DNA of 64,000 nt from Faecalibacterium sp. (GTDB lineage Bacteria; Bacillota; Clostridia; Oscillospirales; Ruminococcaceae). Both the position numbers and the translations under genes were made by a program. Location of the stretch: positions 36,753-100,752 of the forward strand of contig JARHYC010000010.1 in NCBI GenBank assembly GCA_029264955.1, in the 5' to 3' direction. The notes under the pieces are model-generated. The model made no database searches, had not been told where the DNA came from, and worked only from the letters and a program-made list of their open reading frames with translations. Each line of letters opens with the position of its first letter. Positions within the stretch are counted from its first letter, which is position 1. Positions 18,688 through 28,939 of the stretch are shown here, in pieces.

Positions 18688-19137
18688 TTAGTTTTCGGTT
18701 TGTTTTGCTTCCGGCGCGTCCGGGTCAAACATCTGCCACATGGCATCAAACAGTTCCAGAATGCGCTGATTCTGACCAGACAGATACAGCCAGCCCAGCA
18801 GACATTCAAAGCCAGTGGATGCGCGATATTCTGCTGCGGTAGCGTGTTTTGCCACAGTGGCCTTGTTGGCATTGCGGCCACGCTTGAACCAGCTCACTTC
18901 ATCTTCGGTGAGCATGGGCTCCAACAGCTTTTCTTCCTTATACTGGGCGCGGGCAGATACATACTTGACCTTGACCGCGTTCAGTGCGCCGGGGTGCAGT
19001 TTGCTGTGTGCCACCAGCCGGCGGCGCACCAGCAGTTCCAGTACGCCGTCGCCCACAAAAGCCAGCGAAAGCGGTGAAAGCTCCCGCAAATCCACAGCGT
19101 TCATCTCCGGCTTAGACAACAGGTATTCCTGTTCCAT
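18688..19137 (-). CDS. mrnC: Mini-ribonuclease III
   Basis: LSPLSLAFVGDGVLELLVRRRLV...RGRNANKATVAKHATAAEYRASTGFECLLGWLYL. Confidence 0.9.
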   Translation of the reverse strand: MEQEYLLSKPEMNAVDLRELSPLSLAFVGDGVLELLVRRRLVAHSKLHPGALNAVKVKYVSARAQYKEEKLLEPMLTEDEVSWFKRGRNANKATVAKHATAAEYRASTGFECLLGWLYLSGQNQRILELFDAMWQMFDPDAPEAKQTEN

Positions 19138-19150
19138 GCCTGTCGCCTCC

Positions 19151-20434
19151 TTAGAACACATAGTCGAACTGGTACTCGCCGATCAAGACGGTATCGTTCT
19201 CTTCGACGCCCAGCTTAACCAACTCGTCGAAGATGCCGCTCTCGCTCAACTGGCGCTGGAAATACTGCAAGCTTTCGTAGTCGTCCACATTGCTGCCAGC
19301 CAGAATACGCTCCAGCCAAGGTGCCTGCACGTCCCAGACATGGTCCTCCACTTTGGTGATTTCAAATTTGCGGCCGCCCATGTTATTCTCCGGCTTGACA
19401 TACTGTGCTTCAAACACAGGAATTACCGGGATATCCTTCAGGCGGTTGTAGACCAAGCCAGGCAGCTCACGCACACCCTGCATGGTTGCGGCAGAAATTG
19501 GCACAAAGGTCAGGCCCTGCTCTTCCACAAACCGGCGGAAATCCTCCACCTGCTCGGGGGTTGCAATATCACATTTGTTGCCCACAACGATCTGGGGGCG
19601 CTCGGCCAATTCAGGGCTGAACTTTTCCAGTTCCTCGTTGATACGCGCAAAATCTTCTTTGGGGTCACGAGCTTCGCAGCCGGACACGTCCACCACATGC
19701 AGCAGCATACGGCAGCGCTCAACATGGCGCAGGAAATCGTGGCCCAGACCAACACCGTCGCTTGCGCCTTCAATCAGGCCGGGGATGTCAGCGCAGACAA
19801 AGCTTGCGCCTTCATCGCAGCGCACCACGCCCAGTGTGGGTACCAGCGTGGTAAAGTGATAGTTTGCAATCTTGGGCTTTGCCGCACTGATCACAGAAAT
19901 CAGGGTGGACTTGCCAACATTGGGGAAGCCAATCAGACCCACGTCTGCAATCAGCTTCAACTCTAGGGTAACGCGCATATCCTCACCGGGCAGACCGGGC
20001 TTTGCAAAGCGCGGGATCTGGCGGGTAGGCGTTGCGAAATGGGTGTTGCCCTTACCGCCGCGGCCGCCCTTGGCCACGACAACAGGCTTTTCGTCGGACA
20101 GGTCAGCAATGACCAGGCCGCTTTCGGCATCTTTGATGACAGTGCCGACAGGAACCTTGATGATCAGATCATCGCCGTCTGCACCATGCATCTTACGGCC
20201 CATGCCGTTCTGGCCGTCTTTTGCGGTGTATTTACGCTTGTAGCGGAAATCCATCAGGGTAGACAGGTTACGGTCTGCCACAAAGATGATATCGCCGCCA
20301 TCGCCGCCATCGCCGCCATCGGGGCCGCCGGCTGCTACGAATTTTTCACGATGAAACGTGACTGCACCGTCGCCACCCTTGCCCGCGTGGAGCCAAATGG
20401 TTGCGACGTCGATAAAATTGGTTTGTACTGCCAT
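19151..20434 (-). CDS. obgE: GTPase ObgE
   Basis: FIDVATIWLHAGKGGDGAVTFHREKFV; GFPNVGKSTL; NKCD; Obg C-terminal domain. Confidence 0.97.
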   Translation of the reverse strand: MAVQTNFIDVATIWLHAGKGGDGAVTFHREKFVAAGGPDGGDGGDGGDIIFVADRNLSTLMDFRYKRKYTAKDGQNGMGRKMHGADGDDLIIKVPVGTVIKDAESGLVIADLSDEKPVVVAKGGRGGKGNTHFATPTRQIPRFAKPGLPGEDMRVTLELKLIADVGLIGFPNVGKSTLISVISAAKPKIANYHFTTLVPTLGVVRCDEGASFVCADIPGLIEGASDGVGLGHDFLRHVERCRMLLHVVDVSGCEARDPKEDFARINEELEKFSPELAERPQIVVGNKCDIATPEQVEDFRRFVEEQGLTFVPISAATMQGVRELPGLVYNRLKDIPVIPVFEAQYVKPENNMGGRKFEITKVEDHVWDVQAPWLERILAGSNVDDYESLQYFQRQLSESGIFDELVKLGVEENDTVLIGEYQFDYVF

Positions 20435-20519
20435 TTTGGATACCTCCGCGCATAGTATTCACAAAAAAGAGCCGGACCAAACGGCCCGGCTCCGCGGTTT
20501 TGCAGTTTTCTCGCAAGAA

Positions 20520-20771
20520 TTACTGCTCAACGCAGCACTTCTTGCCGGTCTTGCCGACGCGCTTGAAACGAACAGTGCCGTCGACCAGAGCGAACAGAGT
20601 GTCGTCGCTGCCGATGCCCACGTTCTCACCCGGATGAATGTGGGTGCCACGCTGGCGGACCAGAATGTTGCCGGCCAGAACGAACTGACCATCAGCGCGC
20701 TTCACGCCCAGACGCTGAGCTGCGGAGTCGCGACCGTTCTTAGTAGAACCTACGCCTTTCTTATGTGCCAT
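20520..20771 (-). CDS. rpmA: 50S ribosomal protein L27
   Basis: [43 protein letters not shown]. Confidence 0.98.
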   Translation of the reverse strand: MAHKKGVGSTKNGRDSAAQRLGVKRADGQFVLAGNILVRQRGTHIHPGENVGIGSDDTLFALVDGTVRFKRVGKTGKKCCVEQ

Positions 20772-20785
20772 TGTGCATACCCTCC

Positions 20786-21097
20786 TTACGCGTTGATAGT
20801 GGTGATCTCAACCTTCGTGTACGGCTGGCGGTGGCCCATACGGCGTGCGCTATGCTTCTTTGCACGATAGGTGATGATGTTCAGCTTCTTGCCCTTGCCA
20901 TTCTTGATGACCTTAGCAGAAACGGTTGCGCCCTCAACAGTGGGGGTGCCAACCTTGACAGAGCCTTCCTCGCCAACTGCCAGGACCTTGTCGAACTTCA
21001 CTTCGGAGTCAGCCTCGACGTCCAGCTTCTCGATGTAGAGAACGTCGCCCTGCTCCACGCGGTACTGCTTACCGCCGGTAACGATGATTGCGTACAT
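20786..21097 (-). CDS. rplU: 50S ribosomal protein L21
   Basis: [18 protein letters not shown]...[22 protein letters not shown]. Confidence 0.98.
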   Translation of the reverse strand: MYAIIVTGGKQYRVEQGDVLYIEKLDVEADSEVKFDKVLAVGEEGSVKVGTPTVEGATVSAKVIKNGKGKKLNIITYRAKKHSARRMGHRQPYTKVEITTINA

Positions 21098-21187
21098 AGT
21101 ATCATTCCTTTTATATAGTACTCGCTGGTCAGTAAGGGCAGGCTGTTGTTGCAAGCCATTTTGTTGCCCACACCATGCGGCTTAAAT

Positions 21188-21216
21188 ATTATAACAAAGC
21201 AAACCTGCGAATGCAA
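21188..21216 (-). promoter_or_regulatory. Putative sigma-A promoter of rplU operon (TTGCAT-17-TATAAT)
   Basis: Reverse complement of 21211-21216 and 21188-21193, 17-nt spacer. Confidence 0.6.
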
Positions 21217-21254
21217 GGGGTTTTTTCGCATTTTCGAAATATTTTTGATATTTT

Positions 21255-21821
21255 TTAGTGGATCAGAACCTGCGGATGCTGTTTTGCATCCAGCCAGCCC
21301 AGAACTTTCAGCATGACCGCTTCTTCCATTGCTACGCAGCCATGCGTATAGGGCAAATCACCCTTGCAATGGATGAAAATTGCACTCCCCCGCCCCGGCG
21401 TGATGGGGTCTGTATTGTACTCTACTACCAGACCATAGTGATAATGCACGGGCATCTGGTCCATTTTTTCGCCGCTGGTAAAGCCGTCCTTGCCGTCCGC
21501 TTCGACCCACTGGTTATACAACGGCGATTCTGCGTCGTCCACCCACCAGCTGCGGGGACCAATCGTGCGGCAGGGATAGGCAAACGGCACCGTTTCTTCG
21601 GTAGAAAATGCGGTACCTAACGGGTACAAGCCCAAAGGCGAAGCCATGTCACCTTCCACATGATGGTCACTCACGCCGTTTTTACCAATGTAAACCGGCG
21701 CTGTCAACACCTGTGCCCACAAACCATCTACACCTTTTTCGCAGCACACCAGCTGACCTTCCGCGCCGCTGATCTGCTTGACCAGCAAAAGCTGTCCACA
21801 ATCCAAACCCTGCATTTTCAT
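21255..21821 (-). CDS. L,D-transpeptidase (YkuD) family protein
   Basis: GSAIFIHCKGDLPYTHGCVAMEEAVM catalytic HxxxxxxxTHGC-type motif. Confidence 0.85.
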   Translation of the reverse strand: MKMQGLDCGQLLLVKQISGAEGQLVCCEKGVDGLWAQVLTAPVYIGKNGVSDHHVEGDMASPLGLYPLGTAFSTEETVPFAYPCRTIGPRSWWVDDAESPLYNQWVEADGKDGFTSGEKMDQMPVHYHYGLVVEYNTDPITPGRGSAIFIHCKGDLPYTHGCVAMEEAVMLKVLGWLDAKQHPQVLIH

Positions 21822-21833
21822 CGCTCCTATCTG

Positions 21834-22691
21834 TTACAGCAGACCATTTTGCAGCCGTGCCGCAGTGACGGTATTTTCCAACAGCATTGCACGGGTCATC
21901 AGCCCTGCGCCGCCGGGCACAGGACTGATCCAGCCAGCCTTTTCGGCCGCGGATAGAAAATCCACATCACCGCACAGCTTGCCCTCCGCATTGCGGTTAA
22001 TACCCACGTCCACTACCAGTGCGCCAGGTTTAATCATATCTGCTGTCACAAAGCCAGCCTTGCCTACAGCGGCAACCAGAATATCTGCCTGTGCGCAGAT
22101 TTCTTTCAGGTTTTCGGTTTTGCTGTGGCAGATGGTGACAGTACAATCCTCTGCCAGAAGCAGCAATGCGGCGGGCTTGCCCACGATATTGCTGCGCCCC
22201 AGCACGACAGCGTGCTTGCCAGCCAGCGGAACACCGGTACTCTTCAGCATTTCAACCACACCCTGCGGTGTGCAGGGCACAAAACAAGGCTCGCCAATCA
22301 GCAGACGGCCTGCGCTTTCTGCGGTAAAACCGTCCACATCCTTTTCCGGCGGAATCGCCGCAATGATGCGATCCTCGTCGATTTGGGCAGGCAGCGGCAG
22401 CTGAACCAGAATACCATGAACCGTCTTATCCTCTGCCAAATCCTGAATCACAGCCAGAAGTTCTGCTTCCGAAGTGTTTTCGGGCAGACGAACCGTGCGA
22501 TTTACGATATCACACTCGTTGCAATCCCGCTCTTTGCCGCGAACATAAGTTGCGGAAGCCGGGTTTTCCCCCACCAGAACCACCGCCAGACAAGGCAGAA
22601 TGCCTTTTTCCTGCAATGCAGCGACCTGCGCCTTTACGTTTTCCTTAACCTTTGCAGCCAGAACTTTTCCCTCTATAATGTTTGCGCTCAC
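21834..22691 (-). CDS. folD: Bifunctional methylene-THF dehydrogenase/cyclohydrolase
   Basis: VGENPASATYVRGKERDC; GILVQLPLPAQID; VLGRSNIVGKPAALLL. Confidence 0.96.
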   Translation of the reverse strand: MSANIIEGKVLAAKVKENVKAQVAALQEKGILPCLAVVLVGENPASATYVRGKERDCNECDIVNRTVRLPENTSEAELLAVIQDLAEDKTVHGILVQLPLPAQIDEDRIIAAIPPEKDVDGFTAESAGRLLIGEPCFVPCTPQGVVEMLKSTGVPLAGKHAVVLGRSNIVGKPAALLLLAEDCTVTICHSKTENLKEICAQADILVAAVGKAGFVTADMIKPGALVVDVGINRNAEGKLCGDVDFLSAAEKAGWISPVPGGAGLMTRAMLLENTVTAARLQNGLL

Positions 22692-22810
22692 AGGCGTTTT
22701 CCTCCGTTTTTTACTTTTCCTTTTTCAAAATCTATCATACACAGCTATAAAATGCAACAGAAAAGACGCCCTGTTTTTGCGCAAGGCGTCTTTATGCGAA
22801 TCCATATGGA

Positions 22811-23869
22811 TTACTCCTGCGGTGCGTCAGATTGGGCTTTTACCTGTTCTTCCAGCTGGGTGCGAACCTCCGCATTGAATTTTCGGGTTTTTTCCACATA
22901 TTCCTTATGGGATGCACCTACAGGCAGAGTTGCAACAAAAGCAATCGGACCATCCAGCGGGTGCTTCTTCATATAAGATAAGTTGTCGCTGTTGATTGCC
23001 AGCGCTACCTGCATGGGCTGGGTATCCTTATACTTGCGGGTCAGGTAAACTTCCAGTGCCAGAGCAGCGACCACGGTTACCGCAGCAAACAGCTGAGAAG
23101 CACGCAGGTTCAGGCTGGGTACCAGCAGCAGACTGTCGGTACGCAGGCCCTCGATCCAGAAACGACCCAGACCGTACCAGATGGCGTAGCGCAGCGCAAT
23201 ATCGCCGTTGAACTTACGCTTCTTGAAGTACAGAGCCAGCAGGATAAAGCCAACCAGACACCACAGACTCTCGTACAGGAAGGTAGGATGCACCGGCATA
23301 GTGGGGTCAACTGTCATGCCGCTGGGCAGCGTAACCACGCTGCTCTCCAGATACTGGCGCGTTTTTTCGCTGTACATACCCCAAGGCAGCGTAGTATTGT
23401 AACCGAACGCTTCCTGATTGACAAAGTTACCCCAACGCCCCAGACACTGACCAATCAAAAAGCCGATGGATGCCAAATCACAGGTGGCAAGAATGGGAAT
23501 CTTGCGCCACTTACAGGCCAAACCGCCAAAAACGAATGCACCGATGATAGCACCGTAAATGGCAATGCCGCCCTGCCGAATATCAATCATATCCCAAATG
23601 CTGTCATAGCCATAGGGCGACATCACAACGTAGTAAATACGCGCACAGACAATCGCCATCACTGTGCCAAAGCAAACTACATCCAGCAGGCGATCAGAAT
23701 CCACACCGAACTCTACTGCATGATAGAAACACCACATGACTGCCAGCAAAAGACCTGTGGCAATCAAAAGACCATACCAGTACACATCCAGATTTCCGAT
23801 GGAGAAAGCCACACGGTTCAGATTGAACGCCAGCCCCATCCCCGGAAAGCTAACAACATATTCGTTCAT
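22811..23869 (-). CDS. lgt: Prolipoprotein diacylglyceryl transferase
   Basis: VYWYGLLIATG; GGIAIYGAIIGAF; GQCLGRWGNFVNQEAFG; HPTFLYESLW. Confidence 0.95.
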   Translation of the reverse strand: MNEYVVSFPGMGLAFNLNRVAFSIGNLDVYWYGLLIATGLLLAVMWCFYHAVEFGVDSDRLLDVVCFGTVMAIVCARIYYVVMSPYGYDSIWDMIDIRQGGIAIYGAIIGAFVFGGLACKWRKIPILATCDLASIGFLIGQCLGRWGNFVNQEAFGYNTTLPWGMYSEKTRQYLESSVVTLPSGMTVDPTMPVHPTFLYESLWCLVGFILLALYFKKRKFNGDIALRYAIWYGLGRFWIEGLRTDSLLLVPSLNLRASQLFAAVTVVAALALEVYLTRKYKDTQPMQVALAINSDNLSYMKKHPLDGPIAFVATLPVGASHKEYVEKTRKFNAEVRTQLEEQVKAQSDAPQE

Positions 23870-23884
23870 TTTCCTTGCGCCCCC

Positions 23885-25189
23885 TTATTCTTCGTCTTCA
23901 GAATCAGCCGAACCGTCGGGCAGAATGTGCAGCACCGCCATACGGTCGGTGGAATACAACTCCTGCATGGCTGCGTTGGCATCCTCTACCCGCAAGCCGG
24001 CCAGCATTTCGATTTGCTGTGCCACCGAACGGCCTGTCAGGGCAAAGTCAGCAATCTGGCTGGCGGAATCCTCGGCGTTTTCCAGATTTTCAATGAGCGT
24101 ACCGTACTTCTGGTTCTTACACAGGGTGAAGATTTCCGGGTCTACACCTTCACGGCGCACACGCTCGATTTCTTCCAGCAGCATTTTCTGTACCAGCTCC
24201 GGCTGGCTGCTTTCGCCTGTGAACATAGTGCAGCAGCAGCCGTCCACACGCAGCACTTCGCCATCAAAACCCGGATTGACCAATCCTGCATCGTACAAGC
24301 GACGATACAAGGGCGACATCCCGCCGCAGATCGCGTCACAGATAATGCCATACAGTACTTCGGTGGATTCATCATCAGGAGCCAACGGCTTTTCCTTAAA
24401 ACCGATACCAAAAGCTGGCTTTGCAATCGCCATCGTTTCCGTGCGCAGCGGTTCCACAACAGTCATGGGTTCTTCTTCCCACAAGCGCTGCACCTTTTCC
24501 GGCACAACAGCGGGCTTCATCAGACCCGCACGCTCGCAGGCAGCCAGCACCTGCTCCATACTTGTATTACCGGCAACCGCCAGCACCATATTATTCGGCG
24601 CATAGAATGCCTTGCAGCAGTCATACAGCATTTCTGGCGTAATTTCCGCAATGCTCTCGCAGGTGCCTGCGATGTCGCTGCGAATAGGGTGTTTGTGATA
24701 CATCTGCTCGCACAGACCCGTAATCAAACGCCAGTCCGGGCTATCATCGTACATCTTGATTTCCTGACCAATGATGCCCTGCTCTTTGTCGATGGTTTCC
24801 TTGGTAAAGTACGGATGACCTACCATGTTCAGCAGTACGTCCAGACTTTCGTCCAGCATATCCGTTGCGGTGAAAATATAACAGGTACGGTCAAAACTGG
24901 TGAAGGCGTTTGCGTTTGCGCCGGTCTTTGCGTACTTGGCAAATGCATCGCCGTCCTCATCCTCGAACATTTTATGTTCCAGAAAGTGCGCTACGCCTGC
25001 GGGCAAATCCACGATTTTATCGCCTAGACGGAACTTCAAATCGATCGAGCCGAACTTAGTAGCATAAACGGCGTGGGTGCAGGAATAGCCCGGCATGGGG
25101 CGCACAATTACCGTCAAACCGGAGGGCAAAACCTTCCATTCATCCTTTGCGGCAGCCACGGCGGCTGCATTTTTTACGGTATCAGCCAT
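23885..25189 (-). CDS. M16 family peptidase (YmfH-like)
   Basis: GVAHFLEHKMFEDEDGDAF zinc motif HxxEH. Confidence 0.9.
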   Translation of the reverse strand: MADTVKNAAAVAAAKDEWKVLPSGLTVIVRPMPGYSCTHAVYATKFGSIDLKFRLGDKIVDLPAGVAHFLEHKMFEDEDGDAFAKYAKTGANANAFTSFDRTCYIFTATDMLDESLDVLLNMVGHPYFTKETIDKEQGIIGQEIKMYDDSPDWRLITGLCEQMYHKHPIRSDIAGTCESIAEITPEMLYDCCKAFYAPNNMVLAVAGNTSMEQVLAACERAGLMKPAVVPEKVQRLWEEEPMTVVEPLRTETMAIAKPAFGIGFKEKPLAPDDESTEVLYGIICDAICGGMSPLYRRLYDAGLVNPGFDGEVLRVDGCCCTMFTGESSQPELVQKMLLEEIERVRREGVDPEIFTLCKNQKYGTLIENLENAEDSASQIADFALTGRSVAQQIEMLAGLRVEDANAAMQELYSTDRMAVLHILPDGSADSEDEE

Positions 25190-26462
25190 GGTTCTCCTCC
25201 TTGTTGGTAAGCAGATAACTGACGGAAAGGTGGAACCGCTTCAGCACATCCCGCACATCGTCTTTGGTGACTTGGAGCATCTTTTCCCGCTCCTGCGCAG
25301 GTGTATGGATGCCTGCACCACGCCAAATCTGCATGGCGTACCAGGATTCAATGCCGCTGATGGAATCTTCCACGCTGTCAAAACCAGACAGCAAACCGCG
25401 GCGGCAGTCCTCCAGTTCTTCATCGCTGATAGGACCATCGCACAAATCCGACAGCTCTTTCAGGATAGCCGCTTCTGCCTTTTCTGCATTGGCAGGTTCT
25501 ACACCGCTGTTAACGGACATACTGCCTGTAAAGGTCTGGAAAGAAGAAGAACAATAGTAGCAGATGTGCATTTTCTCACGCACATTTAAGAATAAGCGGC
25601 TGGTTACACTGCCGCCAAACAGCGACATTGCCAGGCGGTACGCCTGCAGCTCGTCCAGATTTACCGGGCGGTCCATAGCGAACATCATACACAGCTTTGC
25701 CTGCACCATATCAAAATGCTCGGCAAAGTGCTTGACAGGCTGTACTGGGATATTCACAAAGGGAGCCAGCGGCCGGGGTGCACGGTCAATGGCTGCCAGC
25801 TCCTGTTTCAGCGCATCCAGCACGACGGCTTCGTTTTCGTCGTCAATGCCGAACAGCATCAGCTCGATTTGCGCAGTTTGCAGCATTTCCTGATAGGCCG
25901 CCAGCAAGGTCTGTGGGGTCTGGCTGTCCACCTCTTCCAGATAGCCGCCCTGACGGATGGCTGCCGGGGTATCCTTGTAGAATTCACGCTGTGCTGCACG
26001 GGCGCAGTAAATGCGCTTTTCGTTGATTTCATTTTCCAGATTGCGGCGCAGCATGGTCTTTTCGATTTCCACTTCGCCCGGGTCGAATGCGCCATCCACA
26101 AAGTATGGATGGAATGCTTCATCCAGCACCAACTGGGCATAGGCGCTGGTCAGCTTTTCACCTTCCAGTGCGAACGCATCCTTGATGCCGGTGACGCTGA
26201 TACACAAATTATGGTTTGCACCAACCGCACGGCTGTCCACCGTCAGGTCTGCACCATACAGACGCGCCAGCTTCTTGGTCATTTCGGTCATATCCGGGCA
26301 GGATGCGCAGCCGCGCTCCATCACCAGCGGCAGCAGCGCGTGCGCCGTAGCAGTCTCCCGCTTTGCCGGGAAAGTAAAATGCAGACTGAGGCGGCAGCGG
26401 TTGAATTTTTCCGCTGCGATGCGTGTCACATACACGCCGGGCAAAAGTTCTTTTCGTTCCAA
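25182..26462 (-). CDS. M16-like peptidase, non-catalytic partner (YmfF-like)
   Basis: M16 fold homology to downstream gene, overlaps it by 8 nt; lacks HxxEH. Confidence 0.8.
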   Translation of the reverse strand: MERKELLPGVYVTRIAAEKFNRCRLSLHFTFPAKRETATAHALLPLVMERGCASCPDMTEMTKKLARLYGADLTVDSRAVGANHNLCISVTGIKDAFALEGEKLTSAYAQLVLDEAFHPYFVDGAFDPGEVEIEKTMLRRNLENEINEKRIYCARAAQREFYKDTPAAIRQGGYLEEVDSQTPQTLLAAYQEMLQTAQIELMLFGIDDENEAVVLDALKQELAAIDRAPRPLAPFVNIPVQPVKHFAEHFDMVQAKLCMMFAMDRPVNLDELQAYRLAMSLFGGSVTSRLFLNVREKMHICYYCSSSFQTFTGSMSVNSGVEPANAEKAEAAILKELSDLCDGPISDEELEDCRRGLLSGFDSVEDSISGIESWYAMQIWRGAGIHTPAQEREKMLQVTKDDVRDVLKRFHLSVSYLLTNKEENHG

Positions 26463-26517
26463 GTTCAGTCCTCCTAATATCTACGATTCTGCACGCAGAG
26501 CCGGAAAATCCGGTTCT

Positions 26518-27348
26518 TTACTCCGCCGGGGTTTCCTGTGCTGTGTGCAGTGCTAAAAACTCCTCTAAAGACAAGCCGCTGGCTGTAATTGCCTGAGCAT
26601 TTTCTACGCCCACATAGCGCCAGTGCCACGGCTGTTCGATATGTCCGGTCGCTGCCTGGCGCTCTTCCGGGTAACGCAGGATAAATCCATAATCCGGTGC
26701 GTAGCGCACCAGCCAGGCATATGCTTTTGTTTTTGCAAATTTAGAATCCGGCACGGGGGTATCCTCATTTACAATGTCGGCACCATAGCCGGTATGATGC
26801 TCGCTGCAGCCGCCTTTTTCCGCAACCGTCCATGCAATCGTTTCGGCTTCTTCCTGGCTATGTCCCTGCACCGTGTAGCGCTCCACCAGCTTTTGGAACA
26901 GGTTATCCTGCGTCAAAGCGTCCCGATAGCCTGAGCCCAGCGACAATTTAACTTTCTCTTTTGCTGCCGCCTGCACCATATTGCGAAATGCTTGTGCTGC
27001 TTCGGGCGCCAGCTGCTGACCAGTAGCGTCATCGGCCACTTCCAATTCAGGCAATGTACCGGTTGGGATGGAACAATACTGATTCACCAAAACCAGCCGC
27101 GGATCGGATGCCTGAAAAACATAATCGGATACATCATATGTTCCGACACCGTATTTGCCTCGCGCGCGAGCGCCTTCGGTCCATTTCCAAATGGTGCGCA
27201 CCCCCATCAAAACGAGGAGCAGCACCACAAAGCCAACCAAAAGAATCACGCCTTGCAGCAATTGCTTTTTGCGGCGGCGCGCGGTGCGCTCCTGTCGGCG
27301 CTGTGCCAGCTGTTCCGGAGTGTACGTTTCAATCGGGGTCGTATCCAT
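26518..27348 (-). CDS. M15 family D-Ala-D-Ala carboxypeptidase (VanY-like)
   Basis: SGYRDALTQ; GCSEHHTGYGADIV; PWHWRYVG. Confidence 0.9.
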   Translation of the reverse strand: MDTTPIETYTPEQLAQRRQERTARRRKKQLLQGVILLVGFVVLLLVLMGVRTIWKWTEGARARGKYGVGTYDVSDYVFQASDPRLVLVNQYCSIPTGTLPELEVADDATGQQLAPEAAQAFRNMVQAAAKEKVKLSLGSGYRDALTQDNLFQKLVERYTVQGHSQEEAETIAWTVAEKGGCSEHHTGYGADIVNEDTPVPDSKFAKTKAYAWLVRYAPDYGFILRYPEERQAATGHIEQPWHWRYVGVENAQAITASGLSLEEFLALHTAQETPAE

Positions 27349-27485
27349 TCTTTTTCCTCACTACTCGTATATTATATGGGCTGGAGCCGTGTCCATAATA
27401 TCTTATTATACCGCATTTCTCCCCCGGTGTACAGCCAAAAGAACGGCAGCAATCCGCTTATCTCTGCGAACTGCTGCCCGAGCAC

Positions 27486-28697
27486 TTATTTTTTCTCATT
27501 CACCAATGCGTCATGGATGACCCGCACCGCCAGTTCTGCGTCTGCTTCGGGGACAATGACGGAAATTTTGATTTCGCTGGTCGTAACCATAGAAACCGGA
27601 ATCCCGTGGTTTTCCAATGCTGCAAGCAGCTTTGCCGTTACGCTGCCATTGGTTTGCAGCCCAATCCCCACCAACGAAACCTTGGCGCAGGTATCATCTG
27701 CTTGAACCGCGCCGCCAAAGCGGGCACACTGCTTCTGTAACAGCAGCATTGCCTTTGATTGATCTGCCACCGCAATGGAAAAATGCAGCTGTCGACTATG
27801 GTCCGGATTTTCATACTGCAACAACATATCCACATGGATTCCGTTTTGTGCCAGCTTTTCCAGCACGCTGGTCTGCTCCGCTGTATGGGGTAGCTGCAAA
27901 ACTGAAATCATCACAATGCCTGTATCTTTTGTAATGCCAGTAAAACAAGTACCCTCCATCGGTTCTGCGTGTTCTTTCACAAGAGTCCCTTCAACCGGGT
28001 TCATGCTGGAGAGCACCTCCAGCTTCACGTTATATTTTTTTGCCAGCTCCACACTGCGATTGTTCAGCACTTGACTGCCCATGGAGGCAAGCTCCAGCAT
28101 TTCATCGAACGCCACCGCTTTCAGCTTGCGAGCATAAGGAACCTTCCGCGGGTCCGCTGTGTAAATGCCTTCCACATCCGTAAAAATCTGACATCGGTCT
28201 GCGTGCAGGGCTGCCGCAATCGCAACTGCACTGGTGTCGCTTCCGCCACGCCCCAGGGTTGTAATATCCTCCTGCGGGTTCAGCCCCTGAAAGCCTGCAA
28301 CTACCACAACTTTTCCCTGTGCCAATTCCTCAGAAATGCGTTTTCCGTCCAGATGCTGTATGCGTGCCTTGGTGTATGCTTGGTCGGTACAAAATCCTGC
28401 CTGCCACCCGGTCAGACTGACAGCATCACAGCCCAGCTCGTTCAGCGCCATAGTCAACAGCGCAATGGAAGCCTGTTCCCCGGTGGACAGCAGCACATCC
28501 AGTTCACGAGCAGGCGGATTTTGCGTAATTTCTGCCGCCTTTTCCAGTAAATCATCGGTGGTATCCCCTTGTGCAGATACTACAGCGACCACAGTATTGC
28601 CTGCATTATGGGTATTTGCAATGATATGCGCCACCCGAAACAGATGGTCTCGGTCCCTAACAGAACTTCCGCCAAACTTTTGCACAATCAATCCCAT
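27486..28697 (-). CDS. Aspartate kinase
   Basis: VQKFGGSSVRD; TTLGRGGSDTSAVA; C-terminal ACT domains. Confidence 0.95.
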   Translation of the reverse strand: MGLIVQKFGGSSVRDRDHLFRVAHIIANTHNAGNTVVAVVSAQGDTTDDLLEKAAEITQNPPARELDVLLSTGEQASIALLTMALNELGCDAVSLTGWQAGFCTDQAYTKARIQHLDGKRISEELAQGKVVVVAGFQGLNPQEDITTLGRGGSDTSAVAIAAALHADRCQIFTDVEGIYTADPRKVPYARKLKAVAFDEMLELASMGSQVLNNRSVELAKKYNVKLEVLSSMNPVEGTLVKEHAEPMEGTCFTGITKDTGIVMISVLQLPHTAEQTSVLEKLAQNGIHVDMLLQYENPDHSRQLHFSIAVADQSKAMLLLQKQCARFGGAVQADDTCAKVSLVGIGLQTNGSVTAKLLAALENHGIPVSMVTTSEIKISVIVPEADAELAVRVIHDALVNEKK

Positions 28698-28852
28698 ACA
28701 ATCACTCCTCCATGTGATGTTTCCGGCAGAAGCATCCTTGTGTACGCCAGCTTTTTGCCGGATACGCAATATCCCCCGCCCCTGCACGCCCATCCTATGC
28801 CAACCATGGCGGAAGGGTTCCCTATTATGGAATTGGGTATTTTCAGCAAAAC

Positions 28853-28891
28853 AAAAAAGCGGCGCAACCCAGCTAAATGCCGGATCGCACC
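28853..28891 (-). terminator. Terminator of ACT-domain gene
   Basis: On - strand: GGTGCGATCC...GGGTTGCGCC (with GU pairs) then GCTTTTTT. Confidence 0.6.
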
Positions 28892-28939
28892 GTTTGTTAT
28901 TTGTCTTTTCAACAGTTTTGCCGCCGCTGTGTGCTGTGT

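Noticed and set aside
21098-21190. Possible L21 autoregulatory leader upstream of rplU
   Set aside because: A 5' UTR of about 85 nt is present but I could not match it to a known r-protein leader structure by eye
23288-25027. 579-aa + strand ORF across lgt and M16 genes
   Set aside because: Antisense to two well-supported genes; low-complexity His/Gln composition
28698-28852. Possible lysine riboswitch or T-box upstream of aspartate kinase
   Set aside because: Leader is only about 150 nt, no T-box AGGGTGGNACCGCG or lysine-riboswitch core recognised, and the terminator found belongs to the upstream ACT gene
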